Assembly: GCA_947561395.2 (NCBI GenBank) | Contig: OX387194.1 | Coordinates: forward strand, 16,292,048 to 16,356,047 | Reading direction: 5' to 3' | From: Buxus sempervirens | Lineage: Eukaryota > Streptophyta > Magnoliopsida > Buxales > Buxaceae | DNA: 64,000 nt | Shown here: positions 37,792 to 50,120 of the stretch, piece after piece | How the letters are laid out: every line of letters begins with the position of its first letter | Numbering within the stretch: position 1 is the first letter of the stretch | The notes under the pieces: model-generated | Databases searched by the model: none | What the model was told of the DNA's origin: nothing | What the model saw: only the letters and a program-made list of their open reading frames with translations | Position numbers and translations under genes: made by a program

Positions 37792-40700
37792 TGAGGTATC
37801 ATTTGGAGCCATGACAATAGCAATAGCCTCCGGTAGCATTACCTGCGAATGAGAAAAATATAAGGTAATTCAAGTAAGAATGACTAGTGAGGAACAAATG
37901 CAAAATTTGGCAACATGAATTTCTGGTTATCCAAGGATTCAAAAGAATAGATTAATGGAATAAACCATTACACGCACATATTATGTATCTATGCATTTAT
38001 AAAAAAAAAAGGAAAGAGATATATTAATGAGTCAAAGAATTAGAGTTAAAGAACTTAGGTGGAGGGGCACTTCTAGAGTTTTATATGATTTTGTTCCAGT
38101 TAAAATAAAAGGAAAATTTTACATGTGTACACACTAATTTCATGTATTTTGATTTTAAACAAAATATGGCGTCCAAATTACAAAAATAATAGAAATTCAA
38201 TGAAATTAGGGATTTGACTCTTTTTTATGATTACTTGAGCTTCCTTTGATTAACGAGTGATTGTGGATATTTTCCACTTAAAGTTTTGTGTTTGCTTCAA
38301 CTTTGATGACGACGAGAGCCTCTTCAGGAAAAATCCTGGTGATGGCATTTTCCTTCGAAGTCTTTCTTGAGGGAGGTTTTTTTTCTACAAAAAATTTCTC
38401 CTTTGCCTCTTGGGTGGAGGATTTTCTTTTCAAAAGAATTTTTCTTTTGCAGCTTTGAAAATAACCCCGATGCATTATCTGATATATATTTTTCATCTTC
38501 TTCTCCTAGTAATCAATCTTCCTATTTCTAGACGTAGAATTACAAGGATTTGCCCAATTTACACTTTAGATGATAATTAGCAAATTTTAAAGAAGTAGGG
38601 CCCACATATTTTATGGACATATGGGCCTGTAATTTGGCTTCACTACTTGTTCTTTTACAAGCCCATTTTAAAATTATGGTTTTAGGCCTTGTATAAAATT
38701 TTGATATCTACAACAGGATAACTATTAAACCTCTTATGATGCATGAATTAGAATGTTTGACAACAAAGAAGCAAAATATGCATAGGATGCGTTGCTTGGA
38801 TCTGTGGGAAGACTATATAAAATAAGGTATGGAATGAACATACACCTAGGTGTTTCCCATATATGAGATAAGACAAAGAAAAGTGGGTTAAGATGGTTTG
38901 AGCATGTCAAGTGAAGGCCCAAAGAGATAGTTATAAGATGTAATAGGGTGTTTACTTGGATAAAGCAAGTCACTAAAGTATGCTTATTATCCGATTAAAG
39001 ATGTGATTTTTCGTATGTTATGGTGGAAGAACAAGATTCGAATTGCTGATCCCAACTAGTTGAGATATGGCATTTTTTTTATTGCCATTTTTATATACAT
39101 ATACATACATATGTATGTAAAGAGAGACATACAGAGACAAGACATAGAGGGAAGATAAAGAAGAGAGAGAGATCTTGCACTTCCTTTTTTTCATTTTTTA
39201 ATGAATAACAAATCTTTAAAAAGGGTAACATAAGAAACAGTCACTGGAAGTGGCCAAAAATCAGAATAGAAGGAAATATAAGACTGGATGCTAAGCTAAA
39301 CCCATCAAATGATGAGGACGAATTATGAGACATCAGATTTCCGAGGACTAAAGCTAGCTCTCACTCGAATCAATGTCATACTTGCTTTTAATGCCCTGAA
39401 CCAAAGATTTTTTTTATCCTTGCTAAAACTACATAGTCATTTGCCTAGCAAACAAAATTGTCAATTCCCCACTTAACCTCCTTTATCCCTATGTTCACAA
39501 AACTCCATCCAACTAACCAAGAAATATTTCTTAGCATCATCAATCCTCTCAAAAGAAATCATTCTAAATTGCCTAACCCGCTAAAATGTTAAATACCTGA
39601 AGGAAATACACTAGGAAATTATGCAAGAAGACCTTGGCAAGAGTGATGTTATCTCCTTAAAATAAATATCTCTTGAAGTGGCAAGCTTCCTTATGAACAT
39701 CTTACAAAGCAGCCCATATTCCTCATGTTGATAATTTACAAGTGGTAGCTGTGTAGGTAAGTTTGGTCCTCTTGTTTCTCCATTCAAATACAGATACAAC
39801 CACCATTAGCAATAATGTCTTGCCCAAATAGATGGGTCACCCATAAGAACCCTGCTCCCGAGTGAGACAAAAAAATTCAGTCCACCTTTTTTGAGAACTG
39901 TATTAGAGCAATAGAAAATATTAAAAATTTATAGGGTTTCCACCTCAAAAACAAATTTGAAAATTGTCTGGTATGTCCACAGGATTCCTACCAGATAAAA
40001 GGTCTATATTTTCCAGATCAGTCCTCAATCTTGCAAAGAAACCGTGCATCATATTCCACCAGAAATAAAATGTGGCAAGCTTGCCTTTAAAACACACACC
40101 CATGCAGAGATGTGTATTGAAGCAGTTTCATCCTAACTATATTCATACAAGAAATATTTGAGACCAAAAAAAAATTAACATAATAGGTATGTAGGTGCAA
40201 TTTATGATCTGAAACAGAAATATATTCATTCATGAGCCACCATCAATATTTTAAACAAAATATGCAAGGGTTGACAAACCAACATTTTGGTCCATAAATG
40301 AAAAAGCTCTATTTAAAGACCACAAATGTTCAAGATATAAGTGCTGTTATGTTAATCTCGCATTTTCCATGATCACAGTCTTCTAATTCAAAATTTCTAT
40401 ATTGAGTAAGAAAGTTGGTCTTAACAAGATTACATAAGAAAAACAAGATTCTAGTTTTTCAGGAGAAATCATAGTTCTTTAATCTACAGTTAATGTATTC
40501 GACTCACCTGATAGGGATAGTGAGTGTGCAAATCTATTGATGACATAAAACAACTTTGGGAAGGGTGCGTCTGCAAAAAGAAACAATTAAATAGAAACAT
40601 TATATAATAAAAAATACTGCAAAAATTCTAACAAGAAGAATATTACTGGATAATCTTACGATGTGCAAATAGTTTAACTACATATAGAGGCATAAAAAGA

Positions 40701-43700
40701 TAAAATAGGTTTGGTGAAAGACTCTCAGCGTGATTAACTAAGCCAGAAATATGGTGCCCCATATTTCTGGCTTAGTTAAATCTAAATACATGTCTCTACA
40801 TTTGTGACATCTCTTTGAACTTACTGCCTCAGAGTAACATTGTGCATCTACAAATGCATATCACATATAATTTGTACATGAGATCCTGGTGTTGTAGCAG
40901 CAATGATGACACTATGCTTCACTTAAACCCTTTTTCCTTTTAGAAGGCTATAACATTATCAATTCCTTCGACTTCCATTTCTTTAGTCTTGGAGGGTTTT
41001 AGGCTTGTAGCTGTTGAAATCTAGGCATTTAGCTCTTTCTGATTTCATAGAGTTGACTAGAGTGAAGCTGAAGCCCATCATGAACGAAACATCACCATCT
41101 TAAAAACTTTTTGAAGGGTTCTCTTCCATTATTTTATCTTCTTTTTTTTGGGTAGTTCAATACATATCTGAATATAATCAACTAATAAATTATAGACAAA
41201 CACTAGCAATAAAGCAATCAGTTACCACATAAAAAAATACCTCTAATTTTCCCATATTTTACAATTTTAATGTGACTATGGAACATGGTTCTTTGTTTCT
41301 CATTTAATGCAAGACAATAGTTCTCTTCGGCCATGATAAAAGTTGCATAGCCCAATCACATTAAACTTCTCCATCATAGATATCAAATAAGTGCATCTCA
41401 AGTCTCAAATTTGATATTACCTGAATAAAAGTGACAAGACAAAAATAGAAAAAACATCAAAATGAAATCTGCTGGATGCTCCCTTGGTAATCCTGAAATT
41501 TCAGGTCTTGGACAAGTGTTTAGAGACCATGAGAGAGGTGATACATATGTATCTTGATCTCAGTGGAATGGGCAATAGGCTGAGGATGAATCCAACCTTT
41601 TGGGTCAGGTGGGACCAATTAGTTCATGGAGATTAGGTAGCACCATCAGGATGGTTAGATTCATTGCATAAATGTTGAATATGTGACTCTCATGTGCGCA
41701 TAGATTGTCTAATGAAAATGGTGGATTGATTGGCCAGAAGATGGAATAATCCAAAACATGAACTTTAAATGTTCATTAAGATCACTTTTCCATTACTATA
41801 GCTGTAATTGTTGGCTTGAGTTGTTCATATGTTCGCTATTGCATTTTTTTTTTTTTTTGGTGCCATATTCTTGTATTCAATAAAGTTCATGTTAAAGCAC
41901 ACACACACATAGTCACACATATAGATGCAATTGAACTCATAATCTGCAGAGCAAAATAAAAGGGGTTCAAGTAAGCAGTAAGTTCCAAATTAGAATAATC
42001 TTTAAAGCATGCTTTAATAGACATGTAAAAAACTGAATAAAATATGTAAAGAAAGTGAAAAGGAACCCACATGGATCCATCCTATAGGAAAAAGGGACCG
42101 TTCCTCTTGTATGGCATACATCTCCTCCTCATTTACTGCTTGACACTGTCAATCAGTTCAATATGTTATTTGACAGACATTTAGCAGCTTGAATTACCAA
42201 GTACCTACCACATTGGAAATAAAATTTAGCAACAAAAACAGGTTGCATAATTTAAATTTTCAGGAACTCACAGAACTGGAAGTTGATTCCTGCTTAGGTA
42301 CTATCAAGGTGGTTACATAAAAAGGACCCTTCTTCTGAGAAAAGCGAATAAGAAAAAAAATCAGTTCAATTAACAAGTTGATCCTCCACATCATTACCAA
42401 CTCATTGCTGCCTGAAAAAAAGGAGGAGAATAACAGAAGGTAACAAAAAACAATAAAGAAGATGAAACAGCAAGATTTTCACTATCCCTCATGCCGCAAA
42501 TTGTTTGTGGAATGTCCATCCTGTCCAGTGACAGGCACCCATCTAGCAGAACAACAACCCAGTACCACATTAATGGGTGTGATACAAAGATTTTGAGATT
42601 ATATGTAAAAAACTTGGAAACTTTCTTCCTCACTAGAAGTTTAAAGGATTAGCTAGGATCACTCTTCTGAGGATTCTAGTATGTTGGTCTACTAGGCGAG
42701 GCTTATAAGTGGGCACTCCTGATCAAAACAGATGTAAGTGAGATGATTAAATGAAGGTAAAGAATCACAGAACAGGATCTGTAATAGCATATACAAGCAT
42801 GCATAAATACAAATGTATATAAACATCCCATTCTGATTTTGGTGTATATGAACTTGTGCTTGTGTCTTACAAGAAAAGCACCAAGAACCCCACAAGTCTC
42901 CAGATCCATGTTTGTGTTATCTCTAGCAAGTTCAAGAAAATCTTCCATCAATCTTGTTGACTGCAAAATAAGAAAGACAGTGATGATCATAACAGATAAA
43001 TAAATTCTAGATTGTCATTTATTTCTCCAAACCAACATATGAGATGATATCCAGGCTTATAATTGCTATTGCAGTAGGTACATTTGAGGCACCTTGGATG
43101 ATTTGGCAGATATGGAATGATCATTCTGAAGCTAGTTTCTGATGGCATAACTGATATTGAATCTAACAACAGTCTCTCTTTCTGACTCAATAGTTCTTCT
43201 GATTCCCATTGAAGATGGAATGCTTGATTCTAATGGACAGAGAAGCTTTGGCTTTGATTGCCATTTCTCCGTTTTATTTTGGGGATGGATCATTATATAA
43301 TGGCTTTGGTATTGTTCACTTGCATTTTCTATAGTTCCTCTTTGGACAGATTTCCTCATAGCTGCAAGTATTTATATTACCCCTATCTAGGTGTAAAATT
43401 TCCCATACACTTAGGAATTTACCTCAACCCCTCCTATTGCAAAGGCTTTTCTCAAGAGATAGAGAGAGAGAATGATGAGACCAAGCAACTGAAGTTCATA
43501 AGACAGGATCAAACCAGCTTTCCTATGAATCTGGTTGGTTTTTGCAAAATAAACAAAGCTGAAAAGGTTCAGTGCTTACTATATGCACATCTTGAAGTAA
43601 CTTGGACTTGCTGAATGGAGACTTTGGCTTCCCATTTCTTGAATCAGGAACAGTGACATGTGATACAATGGGAGCATGAGGTGCACTCTGTATGAAGGAA

Positions 43701-43850
43701 AGTACAGGAGAAGGCGAAGACTGTGTAGCAGTATTTACGTTGAATTTCCAATCCATGGAGTAAGGAGTTAGAGGATGTCGAACAGAGTAAATCCCTTGGT
43801 GTGCAGCTAGTGTTAGACTTCGGCATAATACTAGATGCAAACCCAATATT
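37792..43850 (-). pseudogene. AMSH-type deubiquitinase fragment, six exons, truncated
   Basis: Minus-strand exons with consistent GT/AG borders and phase are at 43850-43580 (ending SKLLQDVHI), 42960-42871 (STRLMEDFLELARDN...LETCGVLGAFL), 42334-42272 (FYVTTLIVPKQESTSSS), 42145-42071 (CQAVNEEEMY...LFPIGWIH), 40570-40508 (THPSQSCFMSSIDLHTHYPY) and 37842-37792 (VMLPEAIAIVMAPNDTS). This is the MPN+/JAMM domain of AMSH, a zinc protease that trims ubiquitin chains during endosomal sorting; the wording is closest to short AMSH2-type proteins. The zinc motif (HTHPSQSCFMSSID) is intact. The C-terminal part after MAPNDTS is missing and replaced by NEK sequence. Start and 5' exons were not identified. 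The intron between the last two exons holds LINE debris. Confidence 0.87.
38770..39075 (+). mobile_element. RTE-type LINE 3' end
   Basis: Plus-strand residues KIRYGMNIHLGVSHI, DKTKKSGLRWFEHVK and RPKEIVIRCNRV match the well-known tail of plant RTE-type reverse transcriptases in the same order. TCCCAACTAGTTGAGATATGG near 39050 is a typical 3' end. It is interrupted by stops and sits inside an intron of the AMSH fragment. Confidence 0.7.
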
Positions 43851-46104
43851 CTGCTCATTCTTGTCGTAAAAACTATGACATATCACAAAAGATGAGCGAG
43901 ACCCAGAATGTGAAATACCAACAGCACTGTAGACATTCCATTGTTTAAAAAAAAAATTCTATTGGCAATTCTTTTTTTTTTTTTTCCAGCTTCTACAAGC
44001 ATCACCAAATGAAATCCATTTATGGAGAACAAGAGGAATATTGTACCTCTCACTTCTCATATCTGGTATGCCACAACAACTGACCTGCAAAACAATTTTT
44101 ATAGTCTATAAGAAGCAGCTTCATTATAAACTAATTTAAGGGTAATATTTATTATTTGCCCTATACAAAACCTTATGCAAAGCTTGATCATGGAACACTG
44201 GATAAACAATAAACAAATATCGGTTCAGATAGTTTGTGCATAAAAAACAGAGACCAATAGTTGTGACTACAAGAAAGTACAACATGGTGCAAGTCAAGGG
44301 AGACTACAGGAAGACCAAAAGGACCTGGACAGATCAATGAAGAAATGATTTGAAGATATGTAAACTCAGTGAAGATTCTTTTTGGTAAATTCACATTGCG
44401 GAATGAGACCATATAGCTAATGGGATTTGACATCTTCTTTTGGATTCATGTTGCTGAAGAGGGCTATATAGCTGACGGGATTTGATATCTTCTTTTGGCA
44501 GATTCATTCAATGTAATAAAGGATAGTAATTGGTTTAAGGCCACTAGTAAACACAATGATCTGACAGAAATTTTCCGGTGATGCCAAACAAGCATGCATA
44601 ATACTGTCAATAATTCTCTTTTTATTTCCTCCTCTGTTCAGTTTCTCCATTATGATATTGATATCTTTTGCCACCTATTATTTGGTGGACTATTCTACCC
44701 CTTCCAACAGCACATTTGATTTGTTTACTTGAATTATAATTCTGAATGAACGAAGAGAGAATTTTTGTACCTTTGGCCTAAGGAAGCTTGAACCAACATA
44801 ATTATCCAAATCATTTTTAAGAACAGAGAGGAAAAGAAAAACAGCTTTTCTATGAAACAAAATCACTAAACAATTACAATATTGTTCAAAATAGTTAGAA
44901 AGCAGGAAACTGCCATCATCAAAACACCTAATAACTTAAATGGAAGTACTATGAAATCCATAGGAAAAGAACACAAACACAATTTTATATATACGGAAGT
45001 ACTATGAAATCCATAGGAAAATAACACAAACACAATTTTAAATAAACGCAAGGATTCAAACTTCCATTTAACGCATCGACAAAAAATAAACAAAGAAAGT
45101 AAGAAAAAGTCAACAATAAAAGACCCATGTAAGATACAACCTTCTACACCTAAGAGATTACCAATAAAAAAAAGTATCAATAAAAATAACAAAAAAGAAA
45201 GAGGGTAACTATAAGATAATATCAATCAACTCCTGTGCTACAGAACATCACCTTTCTCCTTTCCACCTCAAACATGGTACATAGAGTAAAAGAAAGTAGA
45301 AATGCAGGAACAAACATATAATAAACAAAACGCAAAAGGTCACCTTGATTTCTAAGCAAAATCAAAATCCCTTTCCTTTTTTACTTTTATTTATTAACAG
45401 TTTTGCACGGGATCTTGTCCTTTTATTCGCCTTGCACTTAGAGAATAAAGACTTCATATAAGATAATTATGAAAGGTTGAAAAACTAATTTTGAGTAATT
45501 TCCAATTGAAGGAGGTGAATAGCTATTGAGAATCAAATAAAAACATGGACAAGTGAAACTACAACTGCTTAATGTAGTCCTCAATATGTGCCATTTTTAA
45601 AACATTTTATATAGTTCAAACAACATGTGTTAGAGATAGCAATTAAATAAGTTAATATTGAAACAGGGAAAACAAAACCTGACTACATTTATATAAGCCA
45701 AAACTACAGCTGTTTTTGCAAGGGGGTGAAACAAAGAGAATTGGATCAGAACGACCCAGCATTAATGAACACATCAAGTTGTCCATGTCATATCCCTTTG
45801 AAGCTTGAGATATATTAGTTGATATAAACAAAGACCAAGTATTCCTAAGTCTGTGAAGTTGACAAATCCTACGAAAGGGAATCAAGCACATAAACAATTA
45901 ATGTTATTAGAACTCCGAGCTAAAATCAGTTTTGTGAAAAATAATTTTATTGCTTATCAACATCTGCTTGAGAAAAGAATAAAAAGAAGGTCATGGAAAT
46001 AGTAGCACCTAAAAATAAAGGAAAAGCATTGTAAAGATTATTAACTATAATAATTTTCTTAAAAAGAGTTAACAAAAATGCCTCAGCGAGAGAAAGGCAA
46101 AGAT

Positions 46105-46200
<96 letters not shown>

Positions 46201-46494
46201 CGCACACATACCTTCAACTGGGGAAAAAAAAAAGCTTCAAAGACTATAAACAACAAAATTAATAGAACAAAATGTAGTAGATATAAAAAAAACAACAACC
46301 GGACCATGCATCCTTGTTCCGATTGTTATAGATATCTATTACATGTAATAGATATAAAAGAAAACAACAAAATGTGTAAGGAACATCAATGGGAGCATCC
46401 TTGCTCATTCCTGCATAAAAAATAAAAACACCAAAATTAGTATCTAAACCCAAATTAATTTTTAGACATAACTAGAGAAGAAACATGGGATTAC
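43851..46494. other. AT-rich CACTA interior without a recognised gene
   Basis: No supported exon was found between the AMSH fragment and the receptor-kinase fragment. A local duplication of about 40 bp (ACGGAAGTACTATGAAATCC type) is at about 44938-44980 and 44993-45035. Earlier AMSH or later kinase exons may be hidden here, but I could not recognise them. Confidence 0.4.
46111..46198. repeat. (GA)44 microsatellite
   Basis: Uninterrupted GA run of 88 bp. It creates artificial RE/LS-repeat open frames on both strands that should not be annotated as genes. Confidence 0.97.
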
Positions 46495-46586
46495 CCAGTA
46501 ATATTTGTGCAATGCTATTGTTTTCCATGTATTCAAAAACCAAAATTCGGGTTTCTCCATCAACCGAAGGCCCGTGGAGCTTAAAT
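46495..46586 (-). pseudogene. Receptor-like kinase exon fragment
   Basis: On the minus strand, KLHGPSVDGETRILVFEY followed by MENNSIAQILLG and a GT donor is the kinase subdomain IV-V exon of a plant receptor-like kinase (family wording: VKL-G-CVEG-RILVYEY-ENNSL). It starts within about 10 bp of the Transposase_24 stop codon at 46594-46596, so it is joined directly to the transposase 3' end. No other kinase exon was recognised downstream. It cannot encode a kinase alone. Confidence 0.75.
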
Positions 46587-46593
46587 ATGACAT

Positions 46594-49531
46594 CTAGGTA
46601 GGATTTGAAGGACTCCCAGGTTCGGATGATTGTCCACCCTGGGAAGCATGATGATAAGGATTGCTTAATTAAATATACATATTTAAAATATAATCAATAA
46701 TGTGTTCTACTATTTCTAGTATTGGATGCAAAATACCTGTCTTGTAAATGATAAGAATAAGCGTTGAAGCTCCGCAAGTTGGGAGGCCTGTTGCAGCACT
46801 TTCTCTTGTAGCTGCTCTCGGTGGTGCATCTCCTCATCTAATCGTTCTTTTAGCTGCTCTCGGTGGTGCCTCTCCTCATCTAATTGTTCTTTCATTCGAT
46901 TAAATTCTGTCATGTCTACCGTTCGGCTGGAGGATGAGCCCCACGTCCTGTTTGGAGTCAACCCCATCCCACAGCATCTAACTCGGCCATGGGTGTCAGG
47001 TCCCATGACCTGAGTGTAGACATCATCACGCGCCATACCATCTGGCGTGCCTCCAACCATAATATTTCGCATCTGTTCCTGAAATAAAGAAAAGTATTTA
47101 AGAACCATAAGAATTACATGAATTTTATGAAATTCAAAATAAAAGCTAATTCTAGATTAGTTGCAACTTACAATCTTATCTGCTGCATCAGCGCTGACTG
47201 GGGTCCCATCCTTCCTAGTATGTGTTTCAATGAAAGTTTCTGCTCGGCCGGCCAATTGCTATATGGCACATGTATTTGGAGAGAAAAATGAGAAAAAAGA
47301 TATAATGCGTAATAACCATTACAAAAAAAAAAAATACAACTTTATTTGAAAGAAAATAATATAACAATAAAAGAATAAGCACATGTGAGGTAATACTCAT
47401 TGAAGGACTTAAGAGGGTGACTCCTTATCTCCTTTGTTGAGATTGCAGGAAATGTGGCTTATTAAGTGGTTTTGAATTTTTAATAGAGAAAATTTTAATT
47501 TTACCCCTAGGCAGCACTATAAGTGGTTGGAAAATGAGATTTTGAGAAATTATAATCCAAAAAGGCTAGCATATGACTCATGAAGCATGCAAAATTTGCA
47601 TGTTAGAAATTACAACTCAAAAAGTCACGCATGTGACTTTTTGAGTGTTTTATACATATAAAGCCTTCCTACCCAAGAATGTCAAGGCATGGTTTTGAAG
47701 TTTTTGTGTGTGGGTGTGTGTTGTTGTTTCTTATATATATATAGTTTCAATCACTATAAAGCCTTCCTACCCAAGATTTTCAAAGCATGGTTTTGAAGTT
47801 TGGGTGTGTAGTTGTTTCCTTATTTTTTTCCTTAAAAAAATATATATAGTTTCAATCCCTATAAACTTAGTGAAAGCACCGTATGGTAAATAATGACACT
47901 CAGTCAAATGATTGGTGTCCGATAGCTATTTGCATTGATGAGTAACTTGTCAAAGATTTTAATAGTTATAAAATGTTGATACCATACTTACTGTCTTAAT
48001 TGTCCTTTATTGTTCTTCAAAGCCAATTTATTAGTCTGTGTGTCGATTGCCTCACTAGCAAGAGCATCAGCAGCCATGTTTCACCATCTCAAAGTAGAAG
48101 CAATTTTCTAGCAACGTAAACCATTGGTTAAAAAATCATAAAGAAGAGCCATAGGATATTGAAATTCATAGGTTAATCAGCTTTGCTCTCCATCATGCAA
48201 TAATTTGAGGCTAGAGACATCAATAAAACTAAATTAAAAGTTTACAGTTGATGTGCAGCATGTTACTCTTTCACATCACAAAAAGTACAAGAAAGGCTTT
48301 ATTCAAACTGTTTAGTCTTTGGAACTCTTAAATCCATAGGAAAACAACGAATCTTTGAAACAAAGAGTAGTATAGAAAATATGAACTTGTCAAGAACAAG
48401 ATATCAGCAAAGAAACCAAACATGGCTTCATTTTCAGGAACAAAGGAAGTCCTTTGTCCTCACCAACGAGGATACAATACCGTGAAATGAAATAGACATG
48501 AAAGGATTATAAATCACAATTATTCGCAATAATCTCTCAATCATTTGGTTAGACAAACAAAGTCAGTTTCTTAAGCTGAAGCTGAGGTTGTTTAAACCCC
48601 AGCTAGTAACTCAGAATACAAGGCTGAGTTACTCAAATTGTAAGGCCTGTATATTGTCGGTTATAAGGAAAATAAACAAACAGATATTATTAAAAAAAAA
48701 TAAAAGAAAGAATAAAGGTTTATTAAAAGGAATTATCTCAAAGTTTCATACCTTCTCATGTCTTACTCTAGCGAAGCTCCTCGTGCCAGCTGTGTGTGTG
48801 AGCGTTTGGTGGGCACGATTTTGTTTATTCCTTGCACAAATTGCTACATCATACCAAGTACATACAAAAATGTTAGAAGCCATTTCAGATATAAAAAACA
48901 GATAGCATATGTAAAAACAATGTAAACATCTTCTTACCTGTGTAGTTTCATTATTCCAATAATATACAAGTGGCTCCCACTGGTCTGGAAGCACCCCAGG
49001 AGGACAATATCAAAATCTGTCCTCATTCGTCGTATATGGATCATAATATTTTTTCTTCAACTCTGACTTGTAGTCTTTCCATTTCTTATTCAATGAATGC
49101 AAGACATACTCTTTATGGCGCTCATCTACAACAAACTTTTCCTACATTGCACACCAAATCAATTTCCCAAGTTACAACCAATAAGTGCTGTGATGAAAAA
49201 ACATTAAAGAGATCTAATTGAACTATCTATAATCTACCTGAATACGTTGCCACGCATCGTCCTTTGCGTCTTGTGAAACCTTTTGCCATGAGAAGCGGTC
49301 AACAGGTAGAACATGGCCATCTCGAGCCAATGTCCCGCAAAAATTTGCTAACTTAGAGACATTGGGCCCGATGGGCTGCCCGTGCTCATTAATGTCTACA
49401 GGAATCTTCTCTCCAGACCTTGTTTGCCTATGGAGTGATAGGCATCGAGTAGGGCCCCTTACCTTCCTTTCAGAAGAGGAGCCCTCGCCACCAACAGCGC
49501 CTGGTTGGTTTTCTACCATATCTTCGCACAT
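46594..49531 (-). pseudogene. CACTA second protein (Transposase_24 type), damaged
   Basis: Minus-strand exons match the plant transposase family found beside TNP2 genes: 49531-49238 (RGPTRCLSLHR, GPNVSKLANFCGTLARD, VDRFSWQKV), 49141-48938 (KKWKDYKSELKKKYYDPY, CPPGVLPDQW), 48843-48752 (ARNKQNRAHQTLTHTAGTRS), 47258-47172 (AETFIETHTRKDGTPV), 47078-46737 (a GMGLTPN segment, then a coiled coil with REQLKERLDEE repeats) and 46638-46594 (GGQSSEPGSPSNPT, stop). An in-frame TGA lies at 49010-49012 in the second exon, and the third exon does not join in frame with the borders I can see. In En/Spm systems the second protein binds the subterminal repeats. This copy is probably inactive unless the TGA is avoided by splicing. 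Confidence 0.8.
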
Positions 49532-50120
49532 TTGGATGTTTAAGATAAATTCAAAGGAAAGTGACACAAATCAGAAATACGGATGTATGAAAAAATTGAA
49601 TACTAAGAACAATAAATACAAAATAGTACCAGTAACAACCCTGTGCTTACACGGGCTATGGGAAAAAGGACATGTTAAACATGTATTTTAATAACAAGTA
49701 AGAAGAAAAGAAATACCATAATATATTATGTAATAAGCAAGATTCACAAACCAAATACTATTTGAATGGATCACCTTACAACAAAATTTAGATTATACGT
49801 GCAAGGTAATATGTAAGTATAAATACATGACTTGAATCCAAAAATGATTATTTAATTTATAAGTACAAAGGATTTTATAACCTTAAGATGATGAGGATGG
49901 GGATTGGCCTGCAGAGCTCAGCAATGATGTCGAGGGCTCTTGTAGAAAGTAGGGTATTTTGTTTGGCACACTTTCCAAAGGGGCCAACTCCTTTTATATA
50001 TAGTATAGATATATATTCGATCACAACTAAGAACATTAAATACATTAAATAAAGAAGTTCCTACCAACAATAAAAATAATAATAATAACAGAAGATAAAA
50101 CAAGCAACTACAACACATTG

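Noticed and set aside
46078-46425. Open frames of Arg-Glu or Leu-Ser repeats
   Set aside because: They are translations of the (GA)44 microsatellite and not genes.
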